A stretch of 15,843 nucleotides of DNA from JAWXCH01 sp034440595 (lineage in GTDB: Bacteria > Planctomycetota > Planctomycetia > Pirellulales > JALHPA01): positions 1-15,843 of the forward strand of contig JAWXCH010000227.1 in NCBI GenBank assembly GCA_034440595.1. Reading direction: 5' to 3'. Made by a program: the position numbers and the translations under genes. A model generated the notes under the pieces. That model worked only from the letters and a program-made list of their open reading frames with translations, was not told the origin of the DNA and made no database searches. Positions 1-7,576 of this stretch are shown here, piece after piece; within the stretch, counting starts at the first letter, position 1; the number at the start of each line of letters is the position of its first letter.

Positions 1-1
1 A

Positions 2-157
2 GGGGGCTGGCTTCAAGGAGCCAAGGAACGCGGAATTCGGCACATTTGCTGGGACGGTTGCATGTTCCCAAATGCCGTTTTGGAAACGCCGAAAACCTGG
101 AACACGATTCTGGGAACAATGATCAAGGTCCGCGATGCCTGGGGCTGGAACGCATAG
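2..157 (+). CDS. C-terminal end of an unidentified protein (5' partial)
   Basis: An open frame enters from the left edge and ends at the TAG at 155-157, giving about 51 residues. The peptide is rich in aromatic residues and Cys (for example HICWDGCMFPN, then TWNTIL, ending DAWGWNA). It looks like a real protein end rather than chance translation, because it has no low-complexity run and its stop lies 82 bases before the next start, on the same strand. I do not recognise the family. A TIM-barrel or amidohydrolase-type sugar enzyme would fit the downstream oxidoreductase, but that is only a guess from context. Confidence 0.5.
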   Translation, partial: GGWLQGAKERGIRHICWDGCMFPNAVLETPKTWNTILGTMIKVRDAWGWNA

Positions 158-239
158 TCACCGGCGTCAAATAATTCTTGGCACTCCAATTTAACTCGCA
201 CACTTCGCACATCGATATTTTCTGAGGGACTGATACCGC

Positions 240-1376
240 ATGTCTAAACCACTCAACATCGGAATGGTCGGCTATGGCTTCATGGGCCGAACCCACTCGA
301 ATGCCTACGCCAGCGTCAGCAATTTCTTTGATCTGCCGTATCGACCGGTGCTGAAGGCGGTCTGCGCACGCGATGAAGCAAAAGTGAAAGCCTTTGCTGA
401 GCAGTGGGGATATGAGTCGTACGAAACCGATTGGAAGAAGTTGATTGCGCGAAAGGATATCGATGCCATCGATATCTGCACGCCGAACAATTTGCACAAA
501 GAGATCGCGATTGCCGCCGCCGAAGCGGGCAAGATGATCCTCTGCGAAAAACCTTTGGCGATGAACACCGCGGAAGGGGAGGAGATGTGCCGTGCGGTGG
601 AAAAGGCCGGAGTTCCCAACATTGTCTGGTACAACTACCGCCGCATTCCGGCGGTCACCTACGCCAAGCAATTGATCGACGAGGGCAAGCTTGGCCGGAT
701 TTTTCACTATCGAGCGAACTTCTTGCAGGACTGGACGATCTCGGCCGACCTGCCTCAAGGTGGTGCCGGGCTGTGGCGGTTGGATGCCGCCGCTGCTGGT
801 AGCGGGGTGACCGGAGACTTGCTGGCACATTGCATTGATACCGCGATCTGGCTAAACGGCCTTATCACGAATGTCACCGCCATGACGGAGACCTTTGTTA
901 AGCAGCGACAACACACGCTGACCGGCAAGGTGGAGAAAGTCACGATCGATGACGCTTGTGCGTTTTTGTGCCATTTTGAAAATGGCTCGCTGGGGCTATT
1001 CGAGTCGACTCGCTATGCACGTGGCCATAAGGCGTTGTACACGTTTGAAATCAATGGCGAGAATGCCAGCATCAAGTGGGACTTGCACGACCTGCATCGA
1101 CTGCAATATTTCGATCACCGCGACGAAGGACCACTTCGTGGCTGGCGCAGCATTCACATCACCGACAGCGATCATCCGTACATGGACAAATGGTGGGTTC
1201 CCGGGCTGGCGATTGGTTACGAGCATTCGTTTATCCATCAGGTTGCTGACTTTTTAGAAAGCTTGGGTACCGGAAAACCTGCTGGCCCGACCTTCCGTGA
1301 CGCACTGGAAACTCAAAAGATCTGCGATGCTGTGCTCAATAGTGCCGCAAGCGGTAAATGGGTCGAAGTTGGCTAA
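240..1376 (+). CDS. Gfo/Idh/MocA family NAD(P)-dependent oxidoreductase
   Basis: This is a 378-residue cytoplasmic dehydrogenase of the glucose-fructose oxidoreductase / inositol dehydrogenase family, which oxidises or reduces sugars and cyclitols with NAD(P). The Rossmann motif GYGFMG is at residues 11-16. The EKP motif that places the catalytic lysine is at 103-105 (K104). The active-site helix GDLLAHCID at 192-200 supplies D193, H197 and D200. The length is normal and there is no signal peptide. ATG at 240 is preceded by GAGGG at 224-228, a somewhat long spacing of 11. A ketose 3-epimerase-type gene lies 0.8 kb downstream on the same strand, which suggests carbohydrate catabolism. The substrate cannot be read from sequence. 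Family assignment is secure. Confidence 0.93.
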   Translation: MSKPLNIGMVGYGFMGRTHSNAYASVSNFFDLPYRPVLKAVCARDEAKVKAFAEQWGYESYETDWKKLIARKDIDAIDICTPNNLHKEIAIAAAEAGKMILCEKPLAMNTAEGEEMCRAVEKAGVPNIVWYNYRRIPAVTYAKQLIDEGKLGRIFHYRANFLQDWTISADLPQGGAGLWRLDAAAAGSGVTGDLLAHCIDTAIWLNGLITNVTAMTETFVKQRQHTLTGKVEKVTIDDACAFLCHFENGSLGLFESTRYARGHKALYTFEINGENASIKWDLHDLHRLQYFDHRDEGPLRGWRSIHITDSDHPYMDKWWVPGLAIGYEHSFIHQVADFLESLGTGKPAGPTFRDALETQKICDAVLNSAASGKWVEVG

Positions 1377-1433
1377 TACTGCATTTCAGCGAAGCGACCT
1401 GACCTTTCCACGCGACCTGTATCGCGCCGGCCC

Positions 1434-2099
1434 ATGAACTATTTTGCTCATGGGTGTCGATTTGTGGACGACCCGTACTTTTTGGCAGGGACTGCCGTGC
1501 CGGATTGGCTCTCGGTAGTCAACCGTAAGGTTCGCGCACGCGAAAAACAGGCCGCACTACTGACCGACCATGAGGATCGTCGCGTGGCTTCGCTGGCCCG
1601 TGGGATTGTCCGGCACCATCGTGATGACGCCTGGTTTCACCTTTCGCGGGCGTTTTCAGAGTTATCGCTAAGATTTGCGGTGCAAATTCGCGGCGCGTTG
1701 CCGGGGGACGAGGGTTTTCGCCCTAGCTTTTTAGGGCATATTATCGTCGAATTGTTGTTGGATGCGATATTGATCCAACCCGATCCTGTTCGGCTAGATG
1801 AATACTACGCGGCACTGGAAAAGGTGGATCCAGCCTTAGTTGAGTCCACCGTAGGGCTGATTTCAGGCCGGCCGGCCAGTGGTTTGGCGGACCTAATCCC
1901 AATTTTCCTGCGTGAGCGGTTCTTGTGGGATTACTCGGACGATGGCAAACTGTTGTTTCGCCTGAATCAGGTCATGCGTCGGGTTCAGTTGCCGGCGCTG
2001 CCCAAGAGTTTTTGCAATTTATTGCCAAGCATGCGGCATGAGGTCCACGAGCGTTTTTTTGAGTTGAACGCTGGGCCGGTTTCGGTTGAGTCATTGTGA
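1434..2099 (+). CDS. AcpH-like (acyl carrier protein phosphodiesterase-like) protein
   Basis: This 221-residue soluble protein opens with MNYFAHG and has H6, G19 and D24 spaced as I remember them in E. coli AcpH (H6, G19 and the catalytic D24). Further HD-type metal-site candidates follow: H61, H62, D64, D65, H69, and the helix H102-x3-E106-x3-D110. AcpH removes the 4'-phosphopantetheine arm from holo-ACP. Overall identity looks low, so the fold is a reasonable inference but the reaction is not. A zinc-dependent phospholipase C-like or other HD-type phosphohydrolase is the alternative. No signal peptide or membrane segment is visible. The gene starts 57 bases after the oxidoreductase and may be co-transcribed with it. 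No clear Shine-Dalgarno site precedes ATG 1434. Confidence 0.6.
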   Translation: MNYFAHGCRFVDDPYFLAGTAVPDWLSVVNRKVRAREKQAALLTDHEDRRVASLARGIVRHHRDDAWFHLSRAFSELSLRFAVQIRGALPGDEGFRPSFLGHIIVELLLDAILIQPDPVRLDEYYAALEKVDPALVESTVGLISGRPASGLADLIPIFLRERFLWDYSDDGKLLFRLNQVMRRVQLPALPKSFCNLLPSMRHEVHERFFELNAGPVSVESL

Positions 2100-2167
2100 C
2101 AACAATCAGTTAGAGCACCGGTCACTAACTCGCGACGAGACAGATTTTTTTCCTTTGGAGCGAACAG

Positions 2168-3019
2168 ATGAAGTATGGCATGAACCTTTTGCTATGGACC
2201 GGCGATGTCACCACCATCGATGTGTCCATTTTGGAGATGCTCAAGGGCCACGGCTACGACGGGGTGGAGCTACCGATCTTTACGGCCGATGAAAAGAAAT
2301 TCGCTGCATTAGGAAAGCGGATGAAGGAAATCGGGCTGAGCGGCACGGCGGTCACGATCCGCAATCTGGAAGATAATCCGATCAGCCCCGATCCCAAGAT
2401 CCGCGCCAAGGGTGTTGAGCTGACCAAGGCCGCCATCGATAGCACGGCCGCTGCCGGCTGTACTCACCTGGTCGGGCCGTTTCATTCAGCCATCGGCCAC
2501 TTTTCTGGCGCAGGCCCGACCGAAGATGAATGGAACTGGGGCATAGATAGCATGCGGCAATCGGCGGAGTACGCACAAAAGGTTGGCGTGATCTTGGGGA
2601 TCGAATGCTTGAATCGTTTTGAGACCTATCTGTTGAATACACATGCCGAAGCGGCTCGATTCGCACGACAGGTGCAGAACCCGAACTGCAAGATCATGTA
2701 CGATACCTTCCATTCCAACATCGAGGAAAAAAGTCCTCGTGCCGCCATCAAGGCTGCGGCCGACATGATTGCACATGTGCATATTTCCGAGAACGATCGC
2801 AGTACGCCAGGGGCGGGTGCCGTCCGTTGGGACGAGAACTTCGACGCATTGCACGAGATTGGCTACGACGGCTGGATGACTGTCGAAGCATTCGGTTTGG
2901 CACTTCCGGAAATTTCGGCGGCGACCAAAATCTGGCGACGGATGTTCGATAGCGAAGAGCAACTGGCACGCGACGCGATCGCATTTATCAAGAAAAACGT
3001 CGCCAAACGTTGGGGCTAA
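2168..3019 (+). CDS. Ketose 3-epimerase-like TIM-barrel sugar isomerase/epimerase
   Basis: This 283-residue TIM barrel of the xylose isomerase-like superfamily is closest, from memory, to D-psicose / D-tagatose 3-epimerases, which epimerise free ketoses at C3 using a divalent metal. The expected residues are present: E146 and E152 in GIECLNRFE, D179 and H182 in YDTFH, H205 in HVHISEND with R211 just after it, and E240 in TVEAFG. The tail contains the family-like block GAGAVRWDE at 216-223. ATG 2168 has a good GGAG at 2157-2160 with spacing 7, so the start is well supported. Hydroxypyruvate isomerase or inosose isomerase activity remains possible. Its partners are probably the upstream oxidoreductase and sugar uptake genes outside the window. 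Confidence 0.88.
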   Translation: MKYGMNLLLWTGDVTTIDVSILEMLKGHGYDGVELPIFTADEKKFAALGKRMKEIGLSGTAVTIRNLEDNPISPDPKIRAKGVELTKAAIDSTAAAGCTHLVGPFHSAIGHFSGAGPTEDEWNWGIDSMRQSAEYAQKVGVILGIECLNRFETYLLNTHAEAARFARQVQNPNCKIMYDTFHSNIEEKSPRAAIKAAADMIAHVHISENDRSTPGAGAVRWDENFDALHEIGYDGWMTVEAFGLALPEISAATKIWRRMFDSEEQLARDAIAFIKKNVAKRWG

Positions 3020-3028
3020 ATTGGAAGC

Positions 3029-3838
3029 ATGGCCAAGAATCGTTCCACTCGTGACGCCAACACTCCGCCGGTGGAAACCGATGACAACTCGCTACGATCG
3101 CAGATCAGCGATGATGGCCTCTCGCTGGACAAGCTGAGCGACGCATTTGCCGCGATGCTGCATGCTGGCGAGGATCCGTATGTCCCGGTGGCAGACGCCG
3201 AGGCCGATCCGTTGCTGGCGGCCGCAAACCAGTTGGATGAAGCGGATTTATCAGTTGATGAATCGGACGAATCCAATGCAGAGGCAGCCAACCGACGCAC
3301 GGTCGACGACAATTGCGAAATCAGCCCGGCCAGTATTCTGGAGGCGATTCTCTTTGTTGGTTCGCCCAATAATCAGCCTTTGACCAGTGAGCTAATTGCA
3401 GCGCAAATGCGCGGGGTCCGCGCCGTCGAAATTGAGATTCTGGTGACGGAGCTGAACGCGACGTATCAAGAGCGAAACTGCCCGTACCGCATTGTTCCAC
3501 AGGGGGCCGGCTATCGGATGCAGCTATTGGATACGCTTTCCGCAGTGCGCGAGCGTTTTCATGGTCGGCCCCGTCCGGCACGGCTCTCGCCAGCCGCGAT
3601 CGAAGTACTCGCTGCCGTCGCCTATAACGAAACCCTGACGGCCGAGGAGATTAACCGCCTGCGAGGGACAGAAAGCGGAGCCATTCTCACTCAATTGGTC
3701 CGGCGACAGTTGCTCCGAGTCGAACGACACGACGATGCCCCGCGAGTGCTCCATTACTACACGACCCCACGTTTCCTGGCCCTGTTTGGAATCGACGGTC
3801 TGCAAGAGTTACCGCGCAGTCAGGAGCTGGAGCGGTAG
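3029..3838 (+). CDS. scpB: SMC-Scp complex subunit ScpB, with acidic N-terminal extension
   Basis: ScpB forms a winged-helix dimer that binds ScpA and SMC to condense and segregate the chromosome. The ScpB domain runs from about residue 97 (ILEAILFVG) to 262. It includes the GAGYRMQL strand, the second winged helix LSPAAIEVLAAVAYNETLT, the INRLRG motif, and the ending YYTTPRFLALFGI...ELP. Residues 1-96 are an acidic, low-complexity extension rich in Asp, Glu and Ala that standard ScpB lacks (family members are usually about 180-200 residues; this one has 269). The start lies 9 bases after the previous stop, with GGAAG very close to ATG 3029. The function differs from the upstream sugar gene despite the tight spacing. 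No scpA is in the window. Confidence 0.9.
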   Translation: MAKNRSTRDANTPPVETDDNSLRSQISDDGLSLDKLSDAFAAMLHAGEDPYVPVADAEADPLLAAANQLDEADLSVDESDESNAEAANRRTVDDNCEISPASILEAILFVGSPNNQPLTSELIAAQMRGVRAVEIEILVTELNATYQERNCPYRIVPQGAGYRMQLLDTLSAVRERFHGRPRPARLSPAAIEVLAAVAYNETLTAEEINRLRGTESGAILTQLVRRQLLRVERHDDAPRVLHYYTTPRFLALFGIDGLQELPRSQELER

Positions 3839-3879
3839 TTGTTACAAACTCCACTAGCTAAACCCGGAGACTCATATTA

Positions 3880-3901
3880 GCCATTTCGGTAGCGAGATGG
3901 C
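3880..3901 (+). terminator. Hairpin after scpB, possible transcript end
   Basis: A 9-bp stem (GCCATTTCG with CGAGATGGC, one G-U pair) closes a GTAG tetraloop, 42 bases after the scpB stop. No T-run follows, so it is not a classical intrinsic terminator. It could protect the 3' end of the mRNA or assist factor-dependent termination. Confidence 0.35.
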
Positions 3902-3975
3902 CTGTATCTCAGGAATGGAAATATTCGCGCAAGTCGTTGCTTTAAATAATGTTGCGTCGTGTGTTTTCTTCTGAT

Positions 3976-4005
3976 CTCACAGTTCCGTCTACAAGCTGCT
4001 ACAAT
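3976..4005 (+). promoter_or_regulatory. Candidate promoter for rpe
   Basis: TACAAT at 4000-4005 matches the -10 consensus at five of six positions. CTCACA at 3976-3981, 18 bases upstream, is a weak -35 match. A nearly identical TACAAT context (CTACAATGG here, TTACAATAG there) precedes the small gene at 13248. Confidence 0.4.
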
Positions 4006-4207
4006 GGGAAACGTCAGGGGCCGGCTCGGCATGGTTGGTGAAGACAGTCTTCCCCTCGAGTACGGTATATTTAGCTACTGCGACCTGACCGGTTTTGTAT
4101 CTGTTGCCACATTGAAGTTTCGCAGATTGAAATTTCACAGCCAGAATTCTTTTTCAGCCACCATCGTGGTCGATTCGCTCTCAAACCGCCCATTGACGAA
4201 TTCACGC

Positions 4208-4900
4208 ATGGCCGCGGTGCGCACGAGCGGTGCCGTGGTATTGCCGTCGGTTTTGTTTTGTGACTTTGCACATCTGGCGGATGAAATTGCTCGACTTGAG
4301 GAGGCAGGGGCACAAGCGTTGCACCTGGATGTCATGGACGGAATCTTTGTGCCGAATATCACTTACGGCATGCCCATTGTGGCTGCCGTCCGTTCCTGCA
4401 CGAAGCTGCCGATAGATGTGCATTTGATGATCGCCGATCCCGCCAAATACATAGATCAGTTCAGAGACGCCGGTGCGGACAGTATGACAATCCACCTGGA
4501 AGCGGTCCCAGAACCGCGGCCGGTGCTGGATCGAATTCGCAAACTAGGGGCCGACGCCGGGCTAGCGATCAACCCTCCCACCCCGGTCGCGCACGTAGTT
4601 CCGCACTTGGCCTCCTGCGACATGGTGCTGGTCATGAGCGTCATGCCTGGCTTTGGAGGGCAATCCTTCCAGCCGATTGCATTGGAGAAACTTCGCTATC
4701 TCAGAAACCTCCCTGCGGCAAGCCATTTGCTGCTAGAGGTAGACGGGGGCGTGAATCATGACACAATCGGCAGTTGTGCCGAGGCCGGAGCGACCCTGTT
4801 CGTGGCCGGTTCGGCTGTATTTAAACAACCGGACTATCGCCAGGCGATAGCCGACTTAGAAAATCGCGCCCTTGCAGGGGCGCAAAATGCTTCTAAATAG
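4208..4900 (+). CDS. rpe: Ribulose-phosphate 3-epimerase
   Basis: Rpe interconverts D-ribulose 5-phosphate and D-xylulose 5-phosphate in the pentose phosphate pathway, as a metal-dependent cytoplasmic TIM barrel. From ATG 4208 the protein has 230 residues, the usual length. Family motifs are all present: LPS at 12-14, HLDVMDGIFVPN at 39-50 with H39 and catalytic D41, H72 in VHLM, the MSVMPGFGGQ phosphate loop at 143-152, and EVDGGVN at 177-183 with catalytic D179. I chose ATG 4208 because homology begins just after it. The frame stays open upstream to 3959, but that part carries no Rpe sequence. No clear Shine-Dalgarno site is seen. The next gene starts 33 bases downstream and is probably co-transcribed. 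Confidence 0.95.
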   Translation: MAAVRTSGAVVLPSVLFCDFAHLADEIARLEEAGAQALHLDVMDGIFVPNITYGMPIVAAVRSCTKLPIDVHLMIADPAKYIDQFRDAGADSMTIHLEAVPEPRPVLDRIRKLGADAGLAINPPTPVAHVVPHLASCDMVLVMSVMPGFGGQSFQPIALEKLRYLRNLPAASHLLLEVDGGVNHDTIGSCAEAGATLFVAGSAVFKQPDYRQAIADLENRALAGAQNASK

Positions 4901-4933
4901 TTCCATTTAATTGTGAGGTTGATCGAAACGACT

Positions 4934-5563
4934 ATGGTCCAGATCGTGCTAATCCGTCCAGGTTCGACGGATTTTGATTTGCAAGGCCGCATCCAAGGCA
5001 TATTGGACATCCCGCTGTGCGACGAAGGTCGTGCGCAAGCAAAAGAGGTCGTCAAGCATTTGCGCGACATCCCCCTGGCCGCGATCTATTCCGGTCCCTG
5101 CGAGGCCTCGACCGAGACTGCCGAGATCATCGGCACGACACTGAAGATCAAGACCAAGGAAATCGAAAACCTGCGCAATTTGGATTGCGGCCTCTGGCAA
5201 GGAATGTTGATTGACGACGTCAAACACAAGCAGCCAAAGGTCTACCGACAATGGCAGGAACAGCCCGAGAACGTTTGTCCTCCGTCGGGAGAGATGCTCG
5301 CTACTGCGGCTGAACGAGTCGAGACGGTCCTGGAAAAACTGATCAAAAAACATCGCGGGGGCGCTTTTGGAATGGTCGTCCCGGAGCCGCTCGCTTCGGT
5401 TGTTGTCAATCTCTTGCAAGGGGGAGAGCTAGGCGACCTGTGGAAGGCCGCTAATGGTTGCAATTGTTGCCAGGTATTTACCATCAATCCGAGTACCTGG
5501 CGTAGCGATTTGGGTGTGGCTATGGCCACCACTAAGAGCGCTGAACCGCAAGTACCGTCATGA
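4934..5563 (+). CDS. Histidine phosphatase superfamily protein, apparently catalytically dead
   Basis: The 209-residue protein follows the phosphoglycerate mutase-like fold throughout: the first strand VQIVLIR, then QGRIQGILDIPLCDEGRAQA, YSGPCEASTETAEII, LRNLDCGLWQG, a PPSGE block, and a final strand near MVVPEPLASVV. Catalysis in this family needs the RHG histidine, an Arg in the SPxxR block, an acidic residue in LRE and a second His in SHG. Here these read RPG (P9), GPCEA, LRN and VPE, so all four are lost. The fold is secure, activity is unlikely, and a binding or regulatory role is inferred. It sits 33 bases after rpe. ATG 4934 was preferred over GTG 4913 because the first beta-strand begins there, although GAGG at 4914-4917 is distant (16 bases). 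Confidence 0.85.
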   Translation: MVQIVLIRPGSTDFDLQGRIQGILDIPLCDEGRAQAKEVVKHLRDIPLAAIYSGPCEASTETAEIIGTTLKIKTKEIENLRNLDCGLWQGMLIDDVKHKQPKVYRQWQEQPENVCPPSGEMLATAAERVETVLEKLIKKHRGGAFGMVVPEPLASVVVNLLQGGELGDLWKAANGCNCCQVFTINPSTWRSDLGVAMATTKSAEPQVPS

Positions 5564-5773
5564 CTTGCGGCGAACAGCTCGGACCTGAATAGATTGCAAA
5601 GTGCGAGAAACCGCTGGAAGTCCAGGCTTTTCGGGTTTAAGCTACCAGGATACTTGAATTGATCGGCCACGGGTTCGCTTCGATGAGTTTGGTCTTGTCA
5701 AAATTAGCCAGTTGCGTCATTACTCCATATTCCACCATTATTGAAACTCCGTCAGTTTTTGGAAAAGTCCAGG

Positions 5774-6625
5774 ATGGCCACCGGCAACATTGACTCCACG
5801 AACAGCATGACCACTCCGCTGCGCCCGAAACGGGGCGTGCCCGAGGGTCTGTGGCAGCAGTGTCCTGGATGCCAGGCGACGATTTTTGGTAAGACGGCCG
5901 AGTTGCGGCTGAACACCTGTCCCGAGTGCGATTATCACTGGTACATCACCGCCCCGGAACGCATCCGCCAGGTGCTGGACGAAGGGACTTTTGAAGAGTG
6001 GGACGCCAACTTGCTTTCGACCGATCCGCTCGGTTTCTCGGACAAAAAGCCTTATTCCGAGCGACTGGTCGCTGAACGAAAGCGAACCGGCTTACGCGAC
6101 GCGGCCATCACCGGAACCGGCATGATTCGTGCCCGGCGTGTTGCTTTTGGCGTGACTGACTCGGCCTTTATCATGGGAAGTATGGGCTCGGTCGTTGGCG
6201 AGCGTTTGACTCGTTTGGTCGAGCGCGCCACAGAGCAAAAGCTGCCGTTGATCATCATCAGCGGTTCAGGTGGCGGTGCACGCATGCACGAGGGAATTCT
6301 CTCGCTCATGCAAATGGCCAAGGTTTCGGCCGCTCTGGCTAACTACCACGAATCGGGCGGGCTTTTTATCTCGGTGCTGACCAATCCGACGATGGGGGGC
6401 GTTGCCGCCAGCTTTGCTTCGCTGGGGGATCTCTGTTTTGCCGAGCCGAAGGCGTTGATCGGATTTGCCGGTCCTCGTACGATCAAGGCGACCATTCGCA
6501 TCGAACTTCCCAAGGGATTTCAAACCAGTGAATTTTTGCTGGAACACGGTTTTATTGACCGAATTGTGCGCCGCCACGATCTGAAGAGCGAAATCGCTCG
6601 TACGATCGACTATTGTGGCAAATAG
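5774..6625 (+). CDS. accD: Acetyl-CoA carboxylase carboxyltransferase subunit beta
   Basis: AccD pairs with AccA to transfer the carboxyl group from biotin to acetyl-CoA, making malonyl-CoA for fatty acid synthesis. The 283-residue product has the diagnostic N-terminal zinc ribbon C30-x2-C33-x15-C49-x2-C52. The carboxyltransferase core follows, including GSMGSVVGERLTRLVERA, the SGSGGGARMHEG oxyanion region, PTMGGVAASFA, GFAGPRTIKATI and the tail LLEHGFIDRIV. ATG 5774 gives the usual length and has a purine-rich GGAAAAG at 5761-5767. A TTG at 5741 would add 11 residues with no family support. accA is not in the window. The gene opens an envelope-lipid block with ompH, lpxC and lpxA. Confidence 0.96.
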   Translation: MATGNIDSTNSMTTPLRPKRGVPEGLWQQCPGCQATIFGKTAELRLNTCPECDYHWYITAPERIRQVLDEGTFEEWDANLLSTDPLGFSDKKPYSERLVAERKRTGLRDAAITGTGMIRARRVAFGVTDSAFIMGSMGSVVGERLTRLVERATEQKLPLIIISGSGGGARMHEGILSLMQMAKVSAALANYHESGGLFISVLTNPTMGGVAASFASLGDLCFAEPKALIGFAGPRTIKATIRIELPKGFQTSEFLLEHGFIDRIVRRHDLKSEIARTIDYCGK

Positions 6626-6924
6626 CCAATTGCGACCAACCGGTTGAGTGTGACCAATTCACCTGGCCGTATCCGTCGCACCAGCACAAGGGCAGTTCTC
6701 TCGAGGAATAACGTCCCAACTGCTGCCACAGGCAATTTCTAAAGTCGCTGCGTTTTCTTCCTGTTTTTGGCCTTTACGTGAAATGGCCTTCTCGGCACAA
6801 TACCCCCTCATTTTGCCCTCTGAAAAACGATAACAATCGGAGGGCGCGGGCTGGGCGACGAATGTGTCAGGATGCCCCGCTTCGTCATGGATGACAAACC
6901 GCAAATTATGCAAGGAGCGCTGCA
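6626..6924. other. Non-coding gap between accD and ompH
   Basis: About 300 bases with no gene I would support. A 17-spaced promoter-like pair lies at 6773-6801, and the ompH ribosome binding site AAGGAG is at its right end. A minus-strand 84-codon frame covers 6659-6913, but nothing recognisable is in its product. Confidence 0.45.
6773..6801 (+). promoter_or_regulatory. Candidate promoter for ompH
   Basis: TTTACG at 6773-6778 and CACAAT at 6796-6801, each matching four of six consensus positions, are separated by exactly 17 bases. This would give a leader of roughly 115 bases before GTG 6925. Pattern match only. Confidence 0.3.
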
Positions 6925-7557
6925 GTGAACATTTCTCGTCTTTTGGCTACGCTGGTGGCCACTCTGTTAGTTGTTGGCAGTTCGACGCAGTACGCGGCGG
7001 CCCAGGGAGGCCACAAAATTGCCGTAGTCGACGTATCCGTCGTCTTCAAACAGAACGCCAAGTTCAATGCTCAGATGGAGGATTTCAAGAAGCGAGTCGA
7101 AGCGGCCGAGGCCGGTCTCAAGAAGCGGTTTGAAGAACTGCAAGCTCAGGCCGGTGTGCTGAAGGATATGGCTCCAGCGCATAAGGAATACCGAGAGCGA
7201 GAAAATGCATTGGCTCGAGGTAAAGCGGATCTGCAAATCAATACAGCACAGATCAAGAAGGATTTTCTTGAGCAGGAAGGCCATGTCTATTTCGACGTCT
7301 ACCGAGAGTTGGATCTTGCAGTTAAACAAGTGGCCGAACGGAATGGAATCGCGTTGGTGCTTCGCTATGCCAGCGATCCGGTCGACGATCCTAAAGACCG
7401 CAATGAAATTCTCCGCGGCATCAACAAGCCAATTGTTTATGTGCATCCCAGCCTGGACATTACCCCTTCGGTCATGCAGGTGTTGAACGGTGGTGTTCCT
7501 GTTCCACCGACCAGTCCAGTGATTGGCACTCGTCCCGGTGCTCCTCGGACAAACTAG
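6925..7557 (+). CDS. OmpH/Skp-family periplasmic chaperone
   Basis: Skp-type chaperones form jellyfish-shaped trimers in the periplasm and carry unfolded outer-membrane proteins. The product has 210 residues. A clear signal peptide spans residues 1-26, with a hydrophobic core LLATLVATLLVVG and cleavage after AAA. The OmpH start KIAVVDVSVVFKQ is at 31-43. A long charged, Lys/Glu-rich coiled coil covers about 48-125, followed by the family's closing pattern near residue 176 (LDITPSVMQVLNGG). The C-terminus adds a Pro-rich tail. GTG 6925 is the start, supported by AAGGAG at 6912-6917 with spacing 7. Two stop codons (TAGTAG) end the frame. Its place just before lpxC matches the ompH-lpx gene order common in Gram-negative bacteria. 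Confidence 0.9.
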   Translation: MNISRLLATLVATLLVVGSSTQYAAAQGGHKIAVVDVSVVFKQNAKFNAQMEDFKKRVEAAEAGLKKRFEELQAQAGVLKDMAPAHKEYRERENALARGKADLQINTAQIKKDFLEQEGHVYFDVYRELDLAVKQVAERNGIALVLRYASDPVDDPKDRNEILRGINKPIVYVHPSLDITPSVMQVLNGGVPVPPTSPVIGTRPGAPRTN

Positions 7558-7576
7558 TAGTTAACTTCGCATTCCT

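Larger units (their letters stand above)
3839..4207. other. Non-coding gap between scpB and rpe, with leader
   Basis: No convincing gene lies in these 369 bases. They hold a strong hairpin at 3880-3901 and a promoter-like site ending at 4005. If that promoter is used, about 195 bases of leader precede rpe. The rpe frame happens to be open back to a GTG at 3959, but the upstream peptide resembles nothing in the Rpe family. A weak short hairpin lies near 4038-4056. I see no riboswitch that I can name. Confidence 0.5.

Noticed and set aside
123..830. 235-codon minus-strand frame
   Set aside because: It lies antisense to the Gfo/Idh/MocA gene, whose motifs are clear, and its own product shows no family features.
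2486..2962. 158-codon minus-strand frame
   Set aside because: Antisense to the ketose 3-epimerase-like gene, with no recognisable content.
3959..4207. N-terminal extension of rpe from GTG 3959
   Set aside because: The 83 extra residues do not resemble Rpe, while the 230-residue form from 4208 has the normal length.
4866..4883. 6-bp GC hairpin at the end of rpe
   Set aside because: It lies inside the coding sequence, is short, and has no T-run.
4913..4933. GTG 4913 as start of the pseudo-phosphatase
   Set aside because: It adds seven residues before the first beta-strand and has no ribosome binding site.
5741..5773. TTG 5741 as start of accD
   Set aside because: The added residues lack family support, and ATG 5774 gives normal length.
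6659..6913. 84-codon minus-strand frame in the accD-ompH gap
   Set aside because: The translation has several Cys and looks moderately protein-like, but I recognise no motif. It covers the expected ompH promoter and leader, and a frame of this length can occur by chance.
6967..7446. 159-codon minus-strand frame
   Set aside because: Antisense to ompH, and the ompH signal peptide and coiled coil explain the region.
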